In this document: positions 9,188-17,921 of the stretch, in pieces
Numbering within the stretch: position 1 is the first letter of the stretch
Layout: every line of letters begins with the position of its first letter
From: Ignavibacteriales bacterium
GTDB lineage: Bacteria > Bacteroidota > Ignavibacteria > Ignavibacteriales > Ignavibacteriaceae
Reading direction: 5' to 3'
DNA length: 64,000 bases
NCBI GenBank assembly: GCA_016707285.1
Contig: JADJIA010000010.1
Location: 51,472-115,471, forward strand
Position numbers and translations under genes: made by a program
The notes under the pieces: model-generated
What the model was told of the DNA's origin: nothing
The model's input: the letters and a program-made list of their open reading frames with translations, nothing else
Database searches by the model: none

Positions 9188-12100
9188 TTACTTCATCAAA
9201 AGCATCTTCCTTACGGATGAGAAATCACCTGAACGAAGTTCGTAGAGATAAAGTCCACTCGGAAGTTCGGATGCATTAAATGAAACCTCATGATAACCTG
9301 CTGCCATCTCTTTGTTGATAAGAGAAGCAACTTTTTCACCAAGGGTGTTGTAAATATTTAACGATACTCCACCGGCAACAGGAAGAGCAAATCGAATAAT
9401 CGTGTTTGGATTAAAAGGATTTGGGAAGTTCTGATCGAGTGTAAACTCAGTTGGAATTCCCATATCAACTTCAACTTCCTGTGAATAAGCAGTAGTACCA
9501 TCCAGATCAATTTGTTTTAATCTGTAGAGATACTTCCCTGCAACTAATTTGTTTTCGCTGAATGAGTAAACCGATTGCGAAGTTTTTGTTCCGGCTCCGG
9601 GAACAAAACCCGCTTTTTCCCAGATTCCATTTCCGGATTTTCTTTCCACTTCAAAACCTGAATTGTTGGTTTCGGTGGCGGTAATCCAGTTCAGATTAAC
9701 TGATCCGTTTACAAACTCACCTGTAAAAGAAACCAGTTCAACCGGTACTTCAACTGAGTTGATCATTGAAACCTTAACCGTATCAACCGGTTTTAATGGA
9801 TCGTTTGATCTTATCACAAGATCCATTGAATAATTTCCAAGTGGGATCTCCACTGTTGAAAGATTCAACTTAACGGCAGATGAATTTCCATTATATAGCA
9901 TTCCTGAAAGACTGGTTGCAGTAATCCAGTCAGGCTCAGCTTGAAATTGGAGAGCAAGATTGTTGGCTATGTAAGTGGCATTATGTGCAACCGTGAGCCC
10001 AACTGTTCCGGTCTGATTTTCAATTCCAACAGTAGCTGAATTGAGTGTGCCAGTCATTGTCTGATACTGATAAAGAATCTTTCCTGACGAAAACAATATA
10101 ATCTGGAAATTAAGATTTGAAGTTGAGGCAGAATATTTTTGCCAGTTTGTGTACTGAATAATGGTTTTCCCGGGGTAGTATTTGTAATAAACCTTTCCAC
10201 CGTTTGTTCCATCAAGATCGTCCCACATAGCTGCCATTATACCGTTTGGATTTGGAGAACCCGGCATGGTTGCGTTTGTGAATGTGCTTCCTGTAAAAGG
10301 TGCCACGGAGATAAATCCGTTTGAACCCACATAAAGTGTATTATACTGTTGACCGTAATATTTGAAAGTAGATCCCGGACTAAACTGAGCATATCCTTCA
10401 TCTTTTGCGCCAAAAGTGCTTGAAGCAACCCAGTTGGTAAGTTCAGTTCCTGTAGTGGAAATATCCTCCCACTCGAATACGGGTCCGTTTGGTTCATAAC
10501 TGTCGATCCATTTATACCCTGCTGAATCAGGGCCGCCCATTCCGTCTATTGTATAACCAAAACGGGGTGTCGGGTTCTCTTTATCGGCAAATTTGATCAA
10601 CTGCGGCACATTTTCAGTTTCAACCGGAACAAGTGACATAAACATGCTTCCCTGCGGGAAAGTATTGTTTGCCAATTCCACTGTGTATGAAAGTGTGGAT
10701 GCATAAGCAGTTGTGTTGCTTATCATAATCGAATCTAAAACAGAGGAACCCGGTGTAAGAGTTCTTACAAGGTTTCTTGTTGAAAGCCCTATTGCTGGTG
10801 CTTGAAGTGTTGTTCCCGAAGGAGAATTGGAGATAACGGAGGTGTTACCCCATGTATCCTGTGCTCTGACGGCAAAATAATGAGTGGAAGCAGGAGCAAG
10901 TCCGCCAACAACAAAATTCTCTATTCCGCCTGATGGTTGGGGAGTTCCGCTCCATGCTACAGGTGATGCATTGTCAAAATCAGTTTGTGTAAGAATTGGA
11001 GAGTTTGATTTTCTCACTATATATGAAACCACACCATTTCTTGAAGTATCAAGAGGGGCAGTCCATGTCAGTTTCACACTGCTTGAAGTTGGCTCCACAA
11101 CTGCAAGGTTATTGATTGCGGTTGGAGCAACCGTATCAGGAGGAGTTCCCACTGCAAGAAGTGCCTTAAAAACATTTAATCTTCCACCGGATACAGTCTG
11201 TCCCTGAAGTGCAGCAACTGGATCAGTTGCTTCAAGGAGATACTGTTTAAACAAAAGTGCTGTTGGACCGGGGTTTGTTTTGTACGCCTGAATGAGATTG
11301 GCATTGGCTCCCGATATCATAAGTGCGATGGCACCGGCAACAGTTGGTGTTGCCATCGAAGTTCCTGTTTTGCTTGTATATGTATTAGTCTGATCAGTGG
11401 AAAGGATTGAACTTCCGGGGGCACCGAGATCAATAGTTGTTAAACCATAACCTGCTCCCGAATTTCTTGCATCGCTACTCGTGGTGTTTGTAACACTAAC
11501 AAGCCAGTTACTTGGGCAGGCAGTTGGGATATCACCTTGAACATCAACATTGATACCCAGGTTTGCAGTAGCTCCACAACTCAAGATGCCATATTTCCCA
11601 AGCGAATCATACATTGCGCACCAGATTGGGTAGTTTGCCGGCTGACCATAATCGACTCCAAAACTGGAGTTGGTTGCGACAACAAATGCTCCTTTGGCTC
11701 CATTGGTTTCGTTATATGTAGCTCTGTGTTCAAGTGCAAACGCATAAGCTGCAACCACAGTTGCTTCAGAAGATGAAGAGCCTGAGATTATCATCACTTT
11801 TGTGTTCCAGTTTACTCCAGATACACCGGCACCGTTATTTCCGCGGGCAGCTACAATTCCTGACACATGGGTTCCGTGACTGTCGCCATCAGGTGTTCCA
11901 TTGTTGCTATAGGCATTCCAGCCAAGATAATCGTCAACATAACCATTTAGATCGTCATCAATTGAATTGTTGGGTATCTCAAATCTGTTGACCCAAAAAT
12001 TCAGGTCAGGGTGTGATAACTGTGCACCACCATCAATTACAGCAACAACAATTGTATCACCAAGGGCGGTAAGTCCACCTTTAGCAAGATCCCATGCTTC

Positions 12101-12571
12101 GGGAGCATCAATATCTGCATCCGGGGTTCCACCACTTTGACCGGTGTTGTTAAGAGCCCATTGCTCGTTAAATCTTGGGTCGTTGGGGGTTGTTCCGCGT
12201 GAATCGAGAGTCAGATTCTCGATTGCTTCCGGATTTCTTTCGCTGTAATTTTTATCATCCCTAAGATCCATAACATGATTGTACTGGACAATACTAACGA
12301 GTGGATGGCTTCTGAGGGCAAAAAGCAGATCGTCGCCGTTTGCTTTTTTTGTATCGTAGCTAATCAGCCAGATATTCATTCTTCTTGAAAGAAGGCGTTC
12401 CGATTTTAGTCCTGCCGCACTAAACTCGGATAATATGTCCGAGGTTTCTGCTGCAGGTCTCATTTGAATAATTATCTCTCCGGGGACAACATCACCTGCT
12501 CTTTGTGCAACCAAAGGGGTGGTTGCGAGCAGAAGAAGGAGGAAAACAAAACTTACAATGGATTTTGTCAC
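9188..12571 (-). CDS. Secreted subtilisin-like serine protease with T9SS domain
   Basis: An 1127-residue S8 family peptidase. It has a signal peptide (about 1-22, LLLLLATTPLVAQ), a propeptide, and the catalytic triad: Asp in VVAVIDGG (about 177), His in GDSHGTHVSG (about 233), Ser in GTSMATPTVAG (about 404). A fibronectin type III domain follows (PTAINNLAV to TTLQAP, about 480-590). After that come beta-rich domains with a WD..GTNGGKVYYKY stretch, and a C-terminal T9SS sorting domain (NFPNPFNPNTIIRF to SVRKMLLMK). The protein is predicted to be exported by Sec, moved across the outer membrane by T9SS, and to digest extracellular protein. Gene ends 19 bases from the shared terminator. Confidence 0.95.
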   Translation of the reverse strand: MTKSIVSFVFLLLLLATTPLVAQRAGDVVPGEIIIQMRPAAETSDILSEFSAAGLKSERLLSRRMNIWLISYDTKKANGDDLLFALRSHPLVSIVQYNHVMDLRDDKNYSERNPEAIENLTLDSRGTTPNDPRFNEQWALNNTGQSGGTPDADIDAPEAWDLAKGGLTALGDTIVVAVIDGGAQLSHPDLNFWVNRFEIPNNSIDDDLNGYVDDYLGWNAYSNNGTPDGDSHGTHVSGIVAARGNNGAGVSGVNWNTKVMIISGSSSSEATVVAAYAFALEHRATYNETNGAKGAFVVATNSSFGVDYGQPANYPIWCAMYDSLGKYGILSCGATANLGINVDVQGDIPTACPSNWLVSVTNTTSSDARNSGAGYGLTTIDLGAPGSSILSTDQTNTYTSKTGTSMATPTVAGAIALMISGANANLIQAYKTNPGPTALLFKQYLLEATDPVAALQGQTVSGGRLNVFKALLAVGTPPDTVAPTAINNLAVVEPTSSSVKLTWTAPLDTSRNGVVSYIVRKSNSPILTQTDFDNASPVAWSGTPQPSGGIENFVVGGLAPASTHYFAVRAQDTWGNTSVISNSPSGTTLQAPAIGLSTRNLVRTLTPGSSVLDSIMISNTTAYASTLSYTVELANNTFPQGSMFMSLVPVETENVPQLIKFADKENPTPRFGYTIDGMGGPDSAGYKWIDSYEPNGPVFEWEDISTTGTELTNWVASSTFGAKDEGYAQFSPGSTFKYYGQQYNTLYVGSNGFISVAPFTGSTFTNATMPGSPNPNGIMAAMWDDLDGTNGGKVYYKYYPGKTIIQYTNWQKYSASTSNLNFQIILFSSGKILYQYQTMTGTLNSATVGIENQTGTVGLTVAHNATYIANNLALQFQAEPDWITATSLSGMLYNGNSSAVKLNLSTVEIPLGNYSMDLVIRSNDPLKPVDTVKVSMINSVEVPVELVSFTGEFVNGSVNLNWITATETNNSGFEVERKSGNGIWEKAGFVPGAGTKTSQSVYSFSENKLVAGKYLYRLKQIDLDGTTAYSQEVEVDMGIPTEFTLDQNFPNPFNPNTIIRFALPVAGGVSLNIYNTLGEKVASLINKEMAAGYHEVSFNASELPSGLYLYELRSGDFSSVRKMLLMK

Positions 12572-12720
12572 AACTTCACCTAAATAAATGATAATACTTT
12601 ACGAAATTAAGGAAATTCCGCGGAATACTCGTTAAATTCCGTTATTTAAAGTGCAGGTCGGGAGAAACCGTGAAGTTGGTTAAGATTCGACAATAACCGG
12701 TTACAATCAGCAAACTCTTC

Positions 12721-14297
12721 CTACCTCACAACTGAAACCTTTTGTGAAATGATTGATTGTTCGCCCGACGAGGAATTTATAACTGCTGTTAGAATGTAAA
12801 TACCTGTTGGTAGATCATGATTAATGGAATAGTCAGTTGTTCCGTTTTCAAGTGAGATATCTCCCGAGATAAAAACCACTTCTCCGAGAGTGTTATAGAG
12901 TTTAACCGAGGTGCTCCCTCCGGATTTAGAATTTATTGACAAATTTAATCTGTTTTTGGATGGATTTGGATATACCGATATGGACGCCTTTTTAACCATT
13001 GTTTCTTCAGAAACTTCCTCTTCAACACCAACAAGAATCCCTGTTGTGAATCTCCTGACTTGTGACCAATCCCCTTTCCCGGCGAAATTTTTCCCTAAAA
13101 CCCGCCAGAAGTATTCAGAATTGCTTTGCAACTGGCTGGATTGAAGATTATACTCAGACAGGACAAGAGTTGAATCATTTATTATAATGTTTGAGAAAAG
13201 TGAGTCTGTTGAAACTTGAAGTGTGTAACGGTCGGTCGTAAAAGCAGTATCCCAGTCAAGTTTAATATCTGATATAAGCCCTGTTGTATCATCATTTGGT
13301 GAAATCAATTTGACCGTTTGTGGTGGCTCCACGGGGTAGATGGTTTCGTAAACACGCTGATGAAAGGCTCCATTTGCGAACAAGTGTCCAGTGGGGCTTG
13401 TTTTTAAATCATTTACTTCCTCGTATGCCCCCATCCCGTTCATGAATGGTTGCCAGGTTAATCCACTGTCAGTCGAGAAATATACTCCCCGTCCTGAGGT
13501 ACCAGCATAAATGTATCCACTTTTTGCTACATAGAGGCAGTAAACCCAGGCATTTATAGTTGAAGCCGGTAGCACATTTACAAAGCCTTGTGGTGACACA
13601 TTATCCATTCTAAAAAGCCCATCGTCGGTACCGGTAAGTACATGACCATCAGGATGTTCTACAACACAATATCTAACACCACCGGGAAAACCTAATACCG
13701 TACCGATGCCGGGCGAAAAATTAATAATTCCATCTGAGCATGCTGCGAGGATGGAGTTATTATCCCGAATAAAAACATCCCCACAGAGGTATCCTGTGTG
13801 AACCCCCTGCCATGAGGAGCCCTGATCGAAAGATTTGTGTATTCCCATTGTTAAATTCATACCCGGGTTGTATTGATCAATGACAATGTACACCACCCCC
13901 GTTGAAGGAACGACATCTATATCCTGCACTCGATAATTTGAAAAAGCAATTTTGATCCAGGTTCTTCCGCCATCAAATGATCTGTACAAACCGGCTTCGG
14001 TTCCCAGGTAGTTGACTCCATGTAAAGTATCAGAGGCGATGCTTAGAATTTTTGGGAAACCACTAGCAAGTGTGGACCAGGCACTGATGTTGCTGTATCG
14101 TATTCTGACTTTACCATCAGATGTACCGGCAAACATAACAGACGGCGAATGAACCAAAGAATTACTGTCTTTTCCTGATGCCGGGACCCCAACAGTAGTA
14201 ATACTTACACCAAGATTGGCGACATGCCATGAATTTTGAGAATACCCGTCAAGTAAATGACCCAAAACAATAAAAGAATTATCGATGTGGTTTTCAT
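12721..14297 (-). CDS. T9SS cargo, beta-propeller-like (BNR/sortilin type) protein, frameshifted
   Basis: The protein has repeated propeller-like blades (MFAGTSDGKVRIRY, YLGTEAGLYRSFDGGRTW, HKSFDQGSSW, VLTGTDDGLFRMD, YAGTSGRGVYFSTDSG), an FN3-like domain (about 330-425), and a T9SS sorting domain (VYPNPSKNRLNL to SQKVSVVR). The Asp-box motif S.D.G..W is typical of sialidase/sortilin-type propellers. Function unknown; no catalytic motif seen. The long open frame extends upstream to 14376, but its start lacks a signal peptide. In the next frame, an ATG at 14297 with AGGAAAAGAA before it encodes MKTTSIILLLFWVIYLTG, a clear signal peptide. One extra base in the CCC at 14245-14247 joins this to YSQNSWHVANLG. 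So the true protein is about 525 residues and the sequence has a one-base deletion. Confidence 0.82.
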
Positions 14298-14619
14298 TTC
14301 TTTTCCTAAAAAACTCCTTACCCCGGAGTTCTTTTTTATGTCTTATGGAAGTACTCATTTTGCCAGCAACAATCAAAATTAAATGATTGTCTCGATGCTT
14401 TGAATTGGTATCGCAACGATTTCACACAACTAAAATACCAACTGAAGAAACTTATGAAAATTTTTTGAAATCTTCACCATTTCATAATTCGAAAATTTAA
14501 TCCCCCTCCGCGTTAATCCGCATAATCTGCGTGTATCCGCGTACTCTCAACCTCTTTTTCGCTCTTTTTTTGTAATTTTAAAGATTGTTTATTACAAAAA
14601 ACCCAATTATGGATCAGTT
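14298..14619. other. Intergenic region with degenerate CCGCG-type repeats
   Basis: The gap separates divergent genes. At about 14506-14542 it holds CCGCGTTAATCCGC, AATCTGCGTG and TATCCGCG, short related words that recur in other form at 17850-17895 (CCGTGAAATCCGTG) and 52480-52535 (CCACGGATTTTCACAG, GCAGATACACGCAG). This is a dispersed intergenic repeat family. No gene is seen. Confidence 0.5.
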
Positions 14620-16677
14620 ATGACTTCAAGACACAAAATTTTATCAGTATTAGTGGTGTTGTTTATCATGTCGCAAACAGTGGTTAAAGCTCAGAAACAG
14701 GATGAATTCCTGAATGCCTATTCAGACAAAAAACTGGGCTCTTTCGTGGAGAATGGAAATACCATCTTTAGAGTATTTGCACCAAGAGCAACCGAAGTGG
14801 CTCTCAGGACATTTAAAAAAGTTGAAGACACCGACTACATTGAACTTAAAATGACTAAAGATAAAGATGGTGTCTGGGAAGCCCAACTAAGCGGCGAACA
14901 ATATGGTCTGTTTTACGGCTACATTGTAATTAATCCCGAAGATGATCCCGTAAAAAAAGGACAGATACTGATTCTCGATCCTTATGCCAAATCAGTGGCA
15001 ACCTACAATACTTATATGAACCCAAGAAAAGGGATCGTTGTAAAAGATGGTGGTTTTGATTGGGGAAAAACCAAATGGATTCAGCGCGACTGGCGTGATC
15101 TTATAACCTATGAAATGCACCTCCGCGATCAGACAGTTCATCCAAGTTCGGGTGTAAAAAACCCGGGCACTTATAAGGGTCTTACCGAAAAAGGGAAGAA
15201 GGGTGGACTCGACTATATTAAATCCCTCAATGTGAATACAGTTGAACTCCTCCCTGCACAGGAATTTGGAAATGTTGAGATACCCTTCCGCGATTCCGCA
15301 GCCAACAGGTTTAACACATGGAACCCCTATGAGAGAAATCACTGGGGATATATGACCGCTGCATTTTTTGCTCCCGAAGCATATTATGCCGAAAACTGGG
15401 CAAAATTGAGGTGGAACCAATGGATGGGACATAGTGATAAGGCCCGCCACGATTTTAAACAGATGGTTAAAGCTTTCCATCAGGAAAAAATTGCTGTTTT
15501 AATGGATGTGGTCTATAACCATATCTCTGAATATGAGTTGGGAAGTTTTAAAGAAATTGACAAAAAATATTATTTCCGACTTAACAGCGACGGCAGCTTT
15601 AAAGCCGAAAGTGGATGTGGAAACGATTTCAGAACCGAAGCACCAATGGCAAGAAGACTGATAATCGAAAGTTTAAAATACTGGATGACCGAATATCACA
15701 TCGACGGATTCAGATTTGATCTTGGCAAACTTATTGACTGGGTAACAATCGAAGAGATCATTAAAGAACTGAGAAAAGTTAATCCACAAGTCGTAATAGT
15801 TTGTGAACCATGGGGTGGCGGTTATGATCCAAAAGGATTCTCTGAAAGAGAGTGGGGTTCGTGGAACGATCAGATAAGAAATGGTGTGAAGGGTGAAAAT
15901 CCCCGTGAAAACCCGGGGTGGATATTTGGAAAATGGTTTGGTGACAATACACCTCAAAGACTTCAAAGTTATGTGAATGGAACCCTGCTCAGAGATGATA
16001 AAGGATTATTCCGCAAAAAAGAACATTCAGTAAATTATCTTGAATCACACGACGGTTATACTTTGGGTGATTTTATCAGAATTGGGCTTGGTGACCTAAA
16101 AGAAGGCACAACAGTTTTAGATGTTGATAAAAATGCAAAACTGACGCCAACCCAGTTAAAACTGAACAAACTTGGGGCGCTATTCCTCTACACCTCACAA
16201 GGTATGACGATGATCCACGCAGGGCAGGAATATGGCAGATCAAAAGTGGTTCCTGCAGATGTGGATGTTAACGATCCCTACAGAGGCAAGGTTGATCATA
16301 ACACCTACGACAAGGATAATGAAGTTAACTACATCAATTATGAACATGTCGATCTGAACAAAAGTCTTGTCGCTTATTATGCCGGTCTCGCAAAACTTCG
16401 CTCAACCTACAGTGCTTTTCGTCGTGCTGAATATGAAGAAGTTAAGTTCATGGAACTAAAAGATGAATTTAGTTTGGGTTATGAATTGAACCATGGCAAA
16501 GATCATTTTGTTGTTCTTTTTAATGCCAACAGAGACAAGAAGGTGGAATTCACCCTTCCAAAAGGTAATTTTGAAGTGCTCGTTAACGCTGAAAAAGCCG
16601 GAGTCAAGTCGCTCGGAAAAGGAAAAGGAAAAGTTATCCTGCCACCTTCCACCGGGATGGTGTTAAAGAAAAAGTAG
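14620..16677 (+). CDS. Exported pullulanase-type GH13 glycosidase
   Basis: A 685-residue enzyme with a signal peptide (about 1-24, VLFIMSQTVVKA), an N-terminal CBM48-like beta-sandwich (GNTIFRVFAPRATEVALRTF) and a GH13 catalytic domain. Motifs: VLMDVVYNHIS near 296 (region I), IDGFRFDLGKLIDW near 360 with the nucleophile Asp, VIVCEPWGGG near 394 with the acid Glu, and YLESHDGY near 476 with the transition-state His-Asp. The CBM48-GH13 arrangement fits type I pullulanases and related alpha-1,6-debranching enzymes. The ending in a short all-beta domain is also typical. It lacks a T9SS domain, so it is probably periplasmic. With the cytoplasmic GH13 protein nearby it suggests use of starch-like glucans. 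Confidence 0.88.
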   Translation: MTSRHKILSVLVVLFIMSQTVVKAQKQDEFLNAYSDKKLGSFVENGNTIFRVFAPRATEVALRTFKKVEDTDYIELKMTKDKDGVWEAQLSGEQYGLFYGYIVINPEDDPVKKGQILILDPYAKSVATYNTYMNPRKGIVVKDGGFDWGKTKWIQRDWRDLITYEMHLRDQTVHPSSGVKNPGTYKGLTEKGKKGGLDYIKSLNVNTVELLPAQEFGNVEIPFRDSAANRFNTWNPYERNHWGYMTAAFFAPEAYYAENWAKLRWNQWMGHSDKARHDFKQMVKAFHQEKIAVLMDVVYNHISEYELGSFKEIDKKYYFRLNSDGSFKAESGCGNDFRTEAPMARRLIIESLKYWMTEYHIDGFRFDLGKLIDWVTIEEIIKELRKVNPQVVIVCEPWGGGYDPKGFSEREWGSWNDQIRNGVKGENPRENPGWIFGKWFGDNTPQRLQSYVNGTLLRDDKGLFRKKEHSVNYLESHDGYTLGDFIRIGLGDLKEGTTVLDVDKNAKLTPTQLKLNKLGALFLYTSQGMTMIHAGQEYGRSKVVPADVDVNDPYRGKVDHNTYDKDNEVNYINYEHVDLNKSLVAYYAGLAKLRSTYSAFRRAEYEEVKFMELKDEFSLGYELNHGKDHFVVLFNANRDKKVEFTLPKGNFEVLVNAEKAGVKSLGKGKGKVILPPSTGMVLKKK

Positions 16678-16697
16678 ATATATGTACGAGTCAACAA

Positions 16698-16729
16698 TTG
16701 TGCTTTATCTCTATATAAGTGTATATTTG
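16698..16729 (+). promoter_or_regulatory. Predicted promoter of the methyltransferase gene
   Basis: ATTG ends at 16700 and TATATTTG spans 16722-16729, a spacing of 21 bases that fits TTTG-N17-23-TAnnTTTG. The ATG at 16758 is preceded by GGAG at 16750-16753. Confidence 0.5.
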
Positions 16730-16757
16730 TAGCAAAACATAAATATTTGGAGTTAAA

Positions 16758-17753
16758 ATGCCTTCACCTAGGGCAACAAAAAATAAAACGATAACTCTCA
16801 GCGAAGACCAGATTGAGAAGTATTCCAAAAAACTAATTGATCTCGAGGAACCGGTTTCCGTTGATAAGATACTCGATAAAACAATCAACAGGAACCTCTT
16901 CGACATAATGAAGTATCTGCCTGATCAATTTGTTGACCTCTTAATCCTGGATCCACCATACAATCTTGACAGAGAATTTGGTTCATCCAAGTTTAGAAAA
17001 CTTCCCGTTGAAGAGTACTCCGCATATTTAAGAAGCTGGCTGCCCCAAATGTTGCGCCTTCTTAAACCGGAAGCTACTATCTATATATGTGGTGATTATA
17101 TCAGCTCCATTTCAATTTTTGCTGTCGCAAATGAATATTTTAAACTCCGTAACAGAATCACATGGCAAAGAGACAAGGGCCGTGGTGCCAGCAAAAACTG
17201 GAAAAACTCGATGGAAGATATCTGGTTTTTCACAATGGGTAATGATTATACATTTAACCTTGATGCTGTTAAAGAAAAGAAAAGCGTCATTGCCCCTTAC
17301 AAAGAAGACGGGCAAGCCAAAGACTGGAAGGAAACAGAAGAAGGCAGATTCAGAATGACTCACCCTTCAAATATCTGGACAGATATTACCATTCCTTACT
17401 GGTCGATGTCAGAAAACACTGATCACCCCACTCAAAAACCTGAAAAACTGTTGGCAAAATTGATTCTTGCCTCTTCAAACGAGGGCGATGTGGTCTTTGA
17501 TCCATTTCTTGGTTCCGGTACATCATCTGTAGTGGCAAAAAAACTGAACAGACACTATGTTGGTATCGAAATTGATAATACTTTTGCTGCTACAACAGAA
17601 TATCGCCTTGAACTTGCAGAAAACGACAGTGGAATTCAAGGATATGTGGACGGTGTGTTCTGGGAAAGAAATTCTCTGAAGTACCAAAAAAAATCGAAGA
17701 AAAAACAGGACGATGTTGAGGAAGAAGAAGGTGGATTTTTTAACTTTATGTAA
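16758..17753 (+). CDS. Solitary site-specific DNA methyltransferase (DPPY, beta class)
   Basis: A 331-residue AdoMet-dependent DNA methyltransferase. The catalytic motif DPPYNLDREF lies near residue 64 and the AdoMet motif VVFDPFLGSGTSS near 247, followed by YVGIEID; catalytic motif before AdoMet motif is the order of beta-class enzymes. DPPY points to N6-adenine methylation. HPTQKPEKLLAKLI is the usual helix before motif I. The C-terminus is acidic (DDVEEEEGG). No restriction endonuclease or specificity subunit lies on either side, so it is an orphan enzyme, perhaps regulatory. Recognition site cannot be deduced. Confidence 0.92.
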   Translation: MPSPRATKNKTITLSEDQIEKYSKKLIDLEEPVSVDKILDKTINRNLFDIMKYLPDQFVDLLILDPPYNLDREFGSSKFRKLPVEEYSAYLRSWLPQMLRLLKPEATIYICGDYISSISIFAVANEYFKLRNRITWQRDKGRGASKNWKNSMEDIWFFTMGNDYTFNLDAVKEKKSVIAPYKEDGQAKDWKETEEGRFRMTHPSNIWTDITIPYWSMSENTDHPTQKPEKLLAKLILASSNEGDVVFDPFLGSGTSSVVAKKLNRHYVGIEIDNTFAATTEYRLELAENDSGIQGYVDGVFWERNSLKYQKKSKKKQDDVEEEEGGFFNFM

Positions 17754-17798
17754 CCTTATCCCTCAGAATGTACTCTTCAAAGCAGAATTAAACCTTCG

Positions 17799-17830
17799 GG
17801 TACACAGATTTATCGTCTCATCTGTGTACC
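17799..17830. repeat. 11-bp perfect inverted repeat between convergent genes
   Basis: GGTACACAGAT (17799-17809) and ATCTGTGTACC (17820-17830) flank a ten-base loop. It lies between the methyltransferase and the barrel-protein gene, which converge, and may act as a terminator stem although it lacks a T-run. Immediately after it, 17850-17895 contains the CCGTGAAATCCGTG family repeat twice. Confidence 0.6.
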
Positions 17831-17921
17831 ATCCTAATAATCAATACAACCTTTCTCCGTGAAATCCGTGTTCAATCCGTGAAATCCGCGTAACTATCCT
17901 TTCCATAGCGATCAATCGTGT

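Noticed and set aside
14298..14376. N-terminal extension of the beta-propeller-like gene to 14376
   Set aside because: The extension lacks a signal peptide, whereas the other frame has a clear one from 14297; a one-base deletion explains both.
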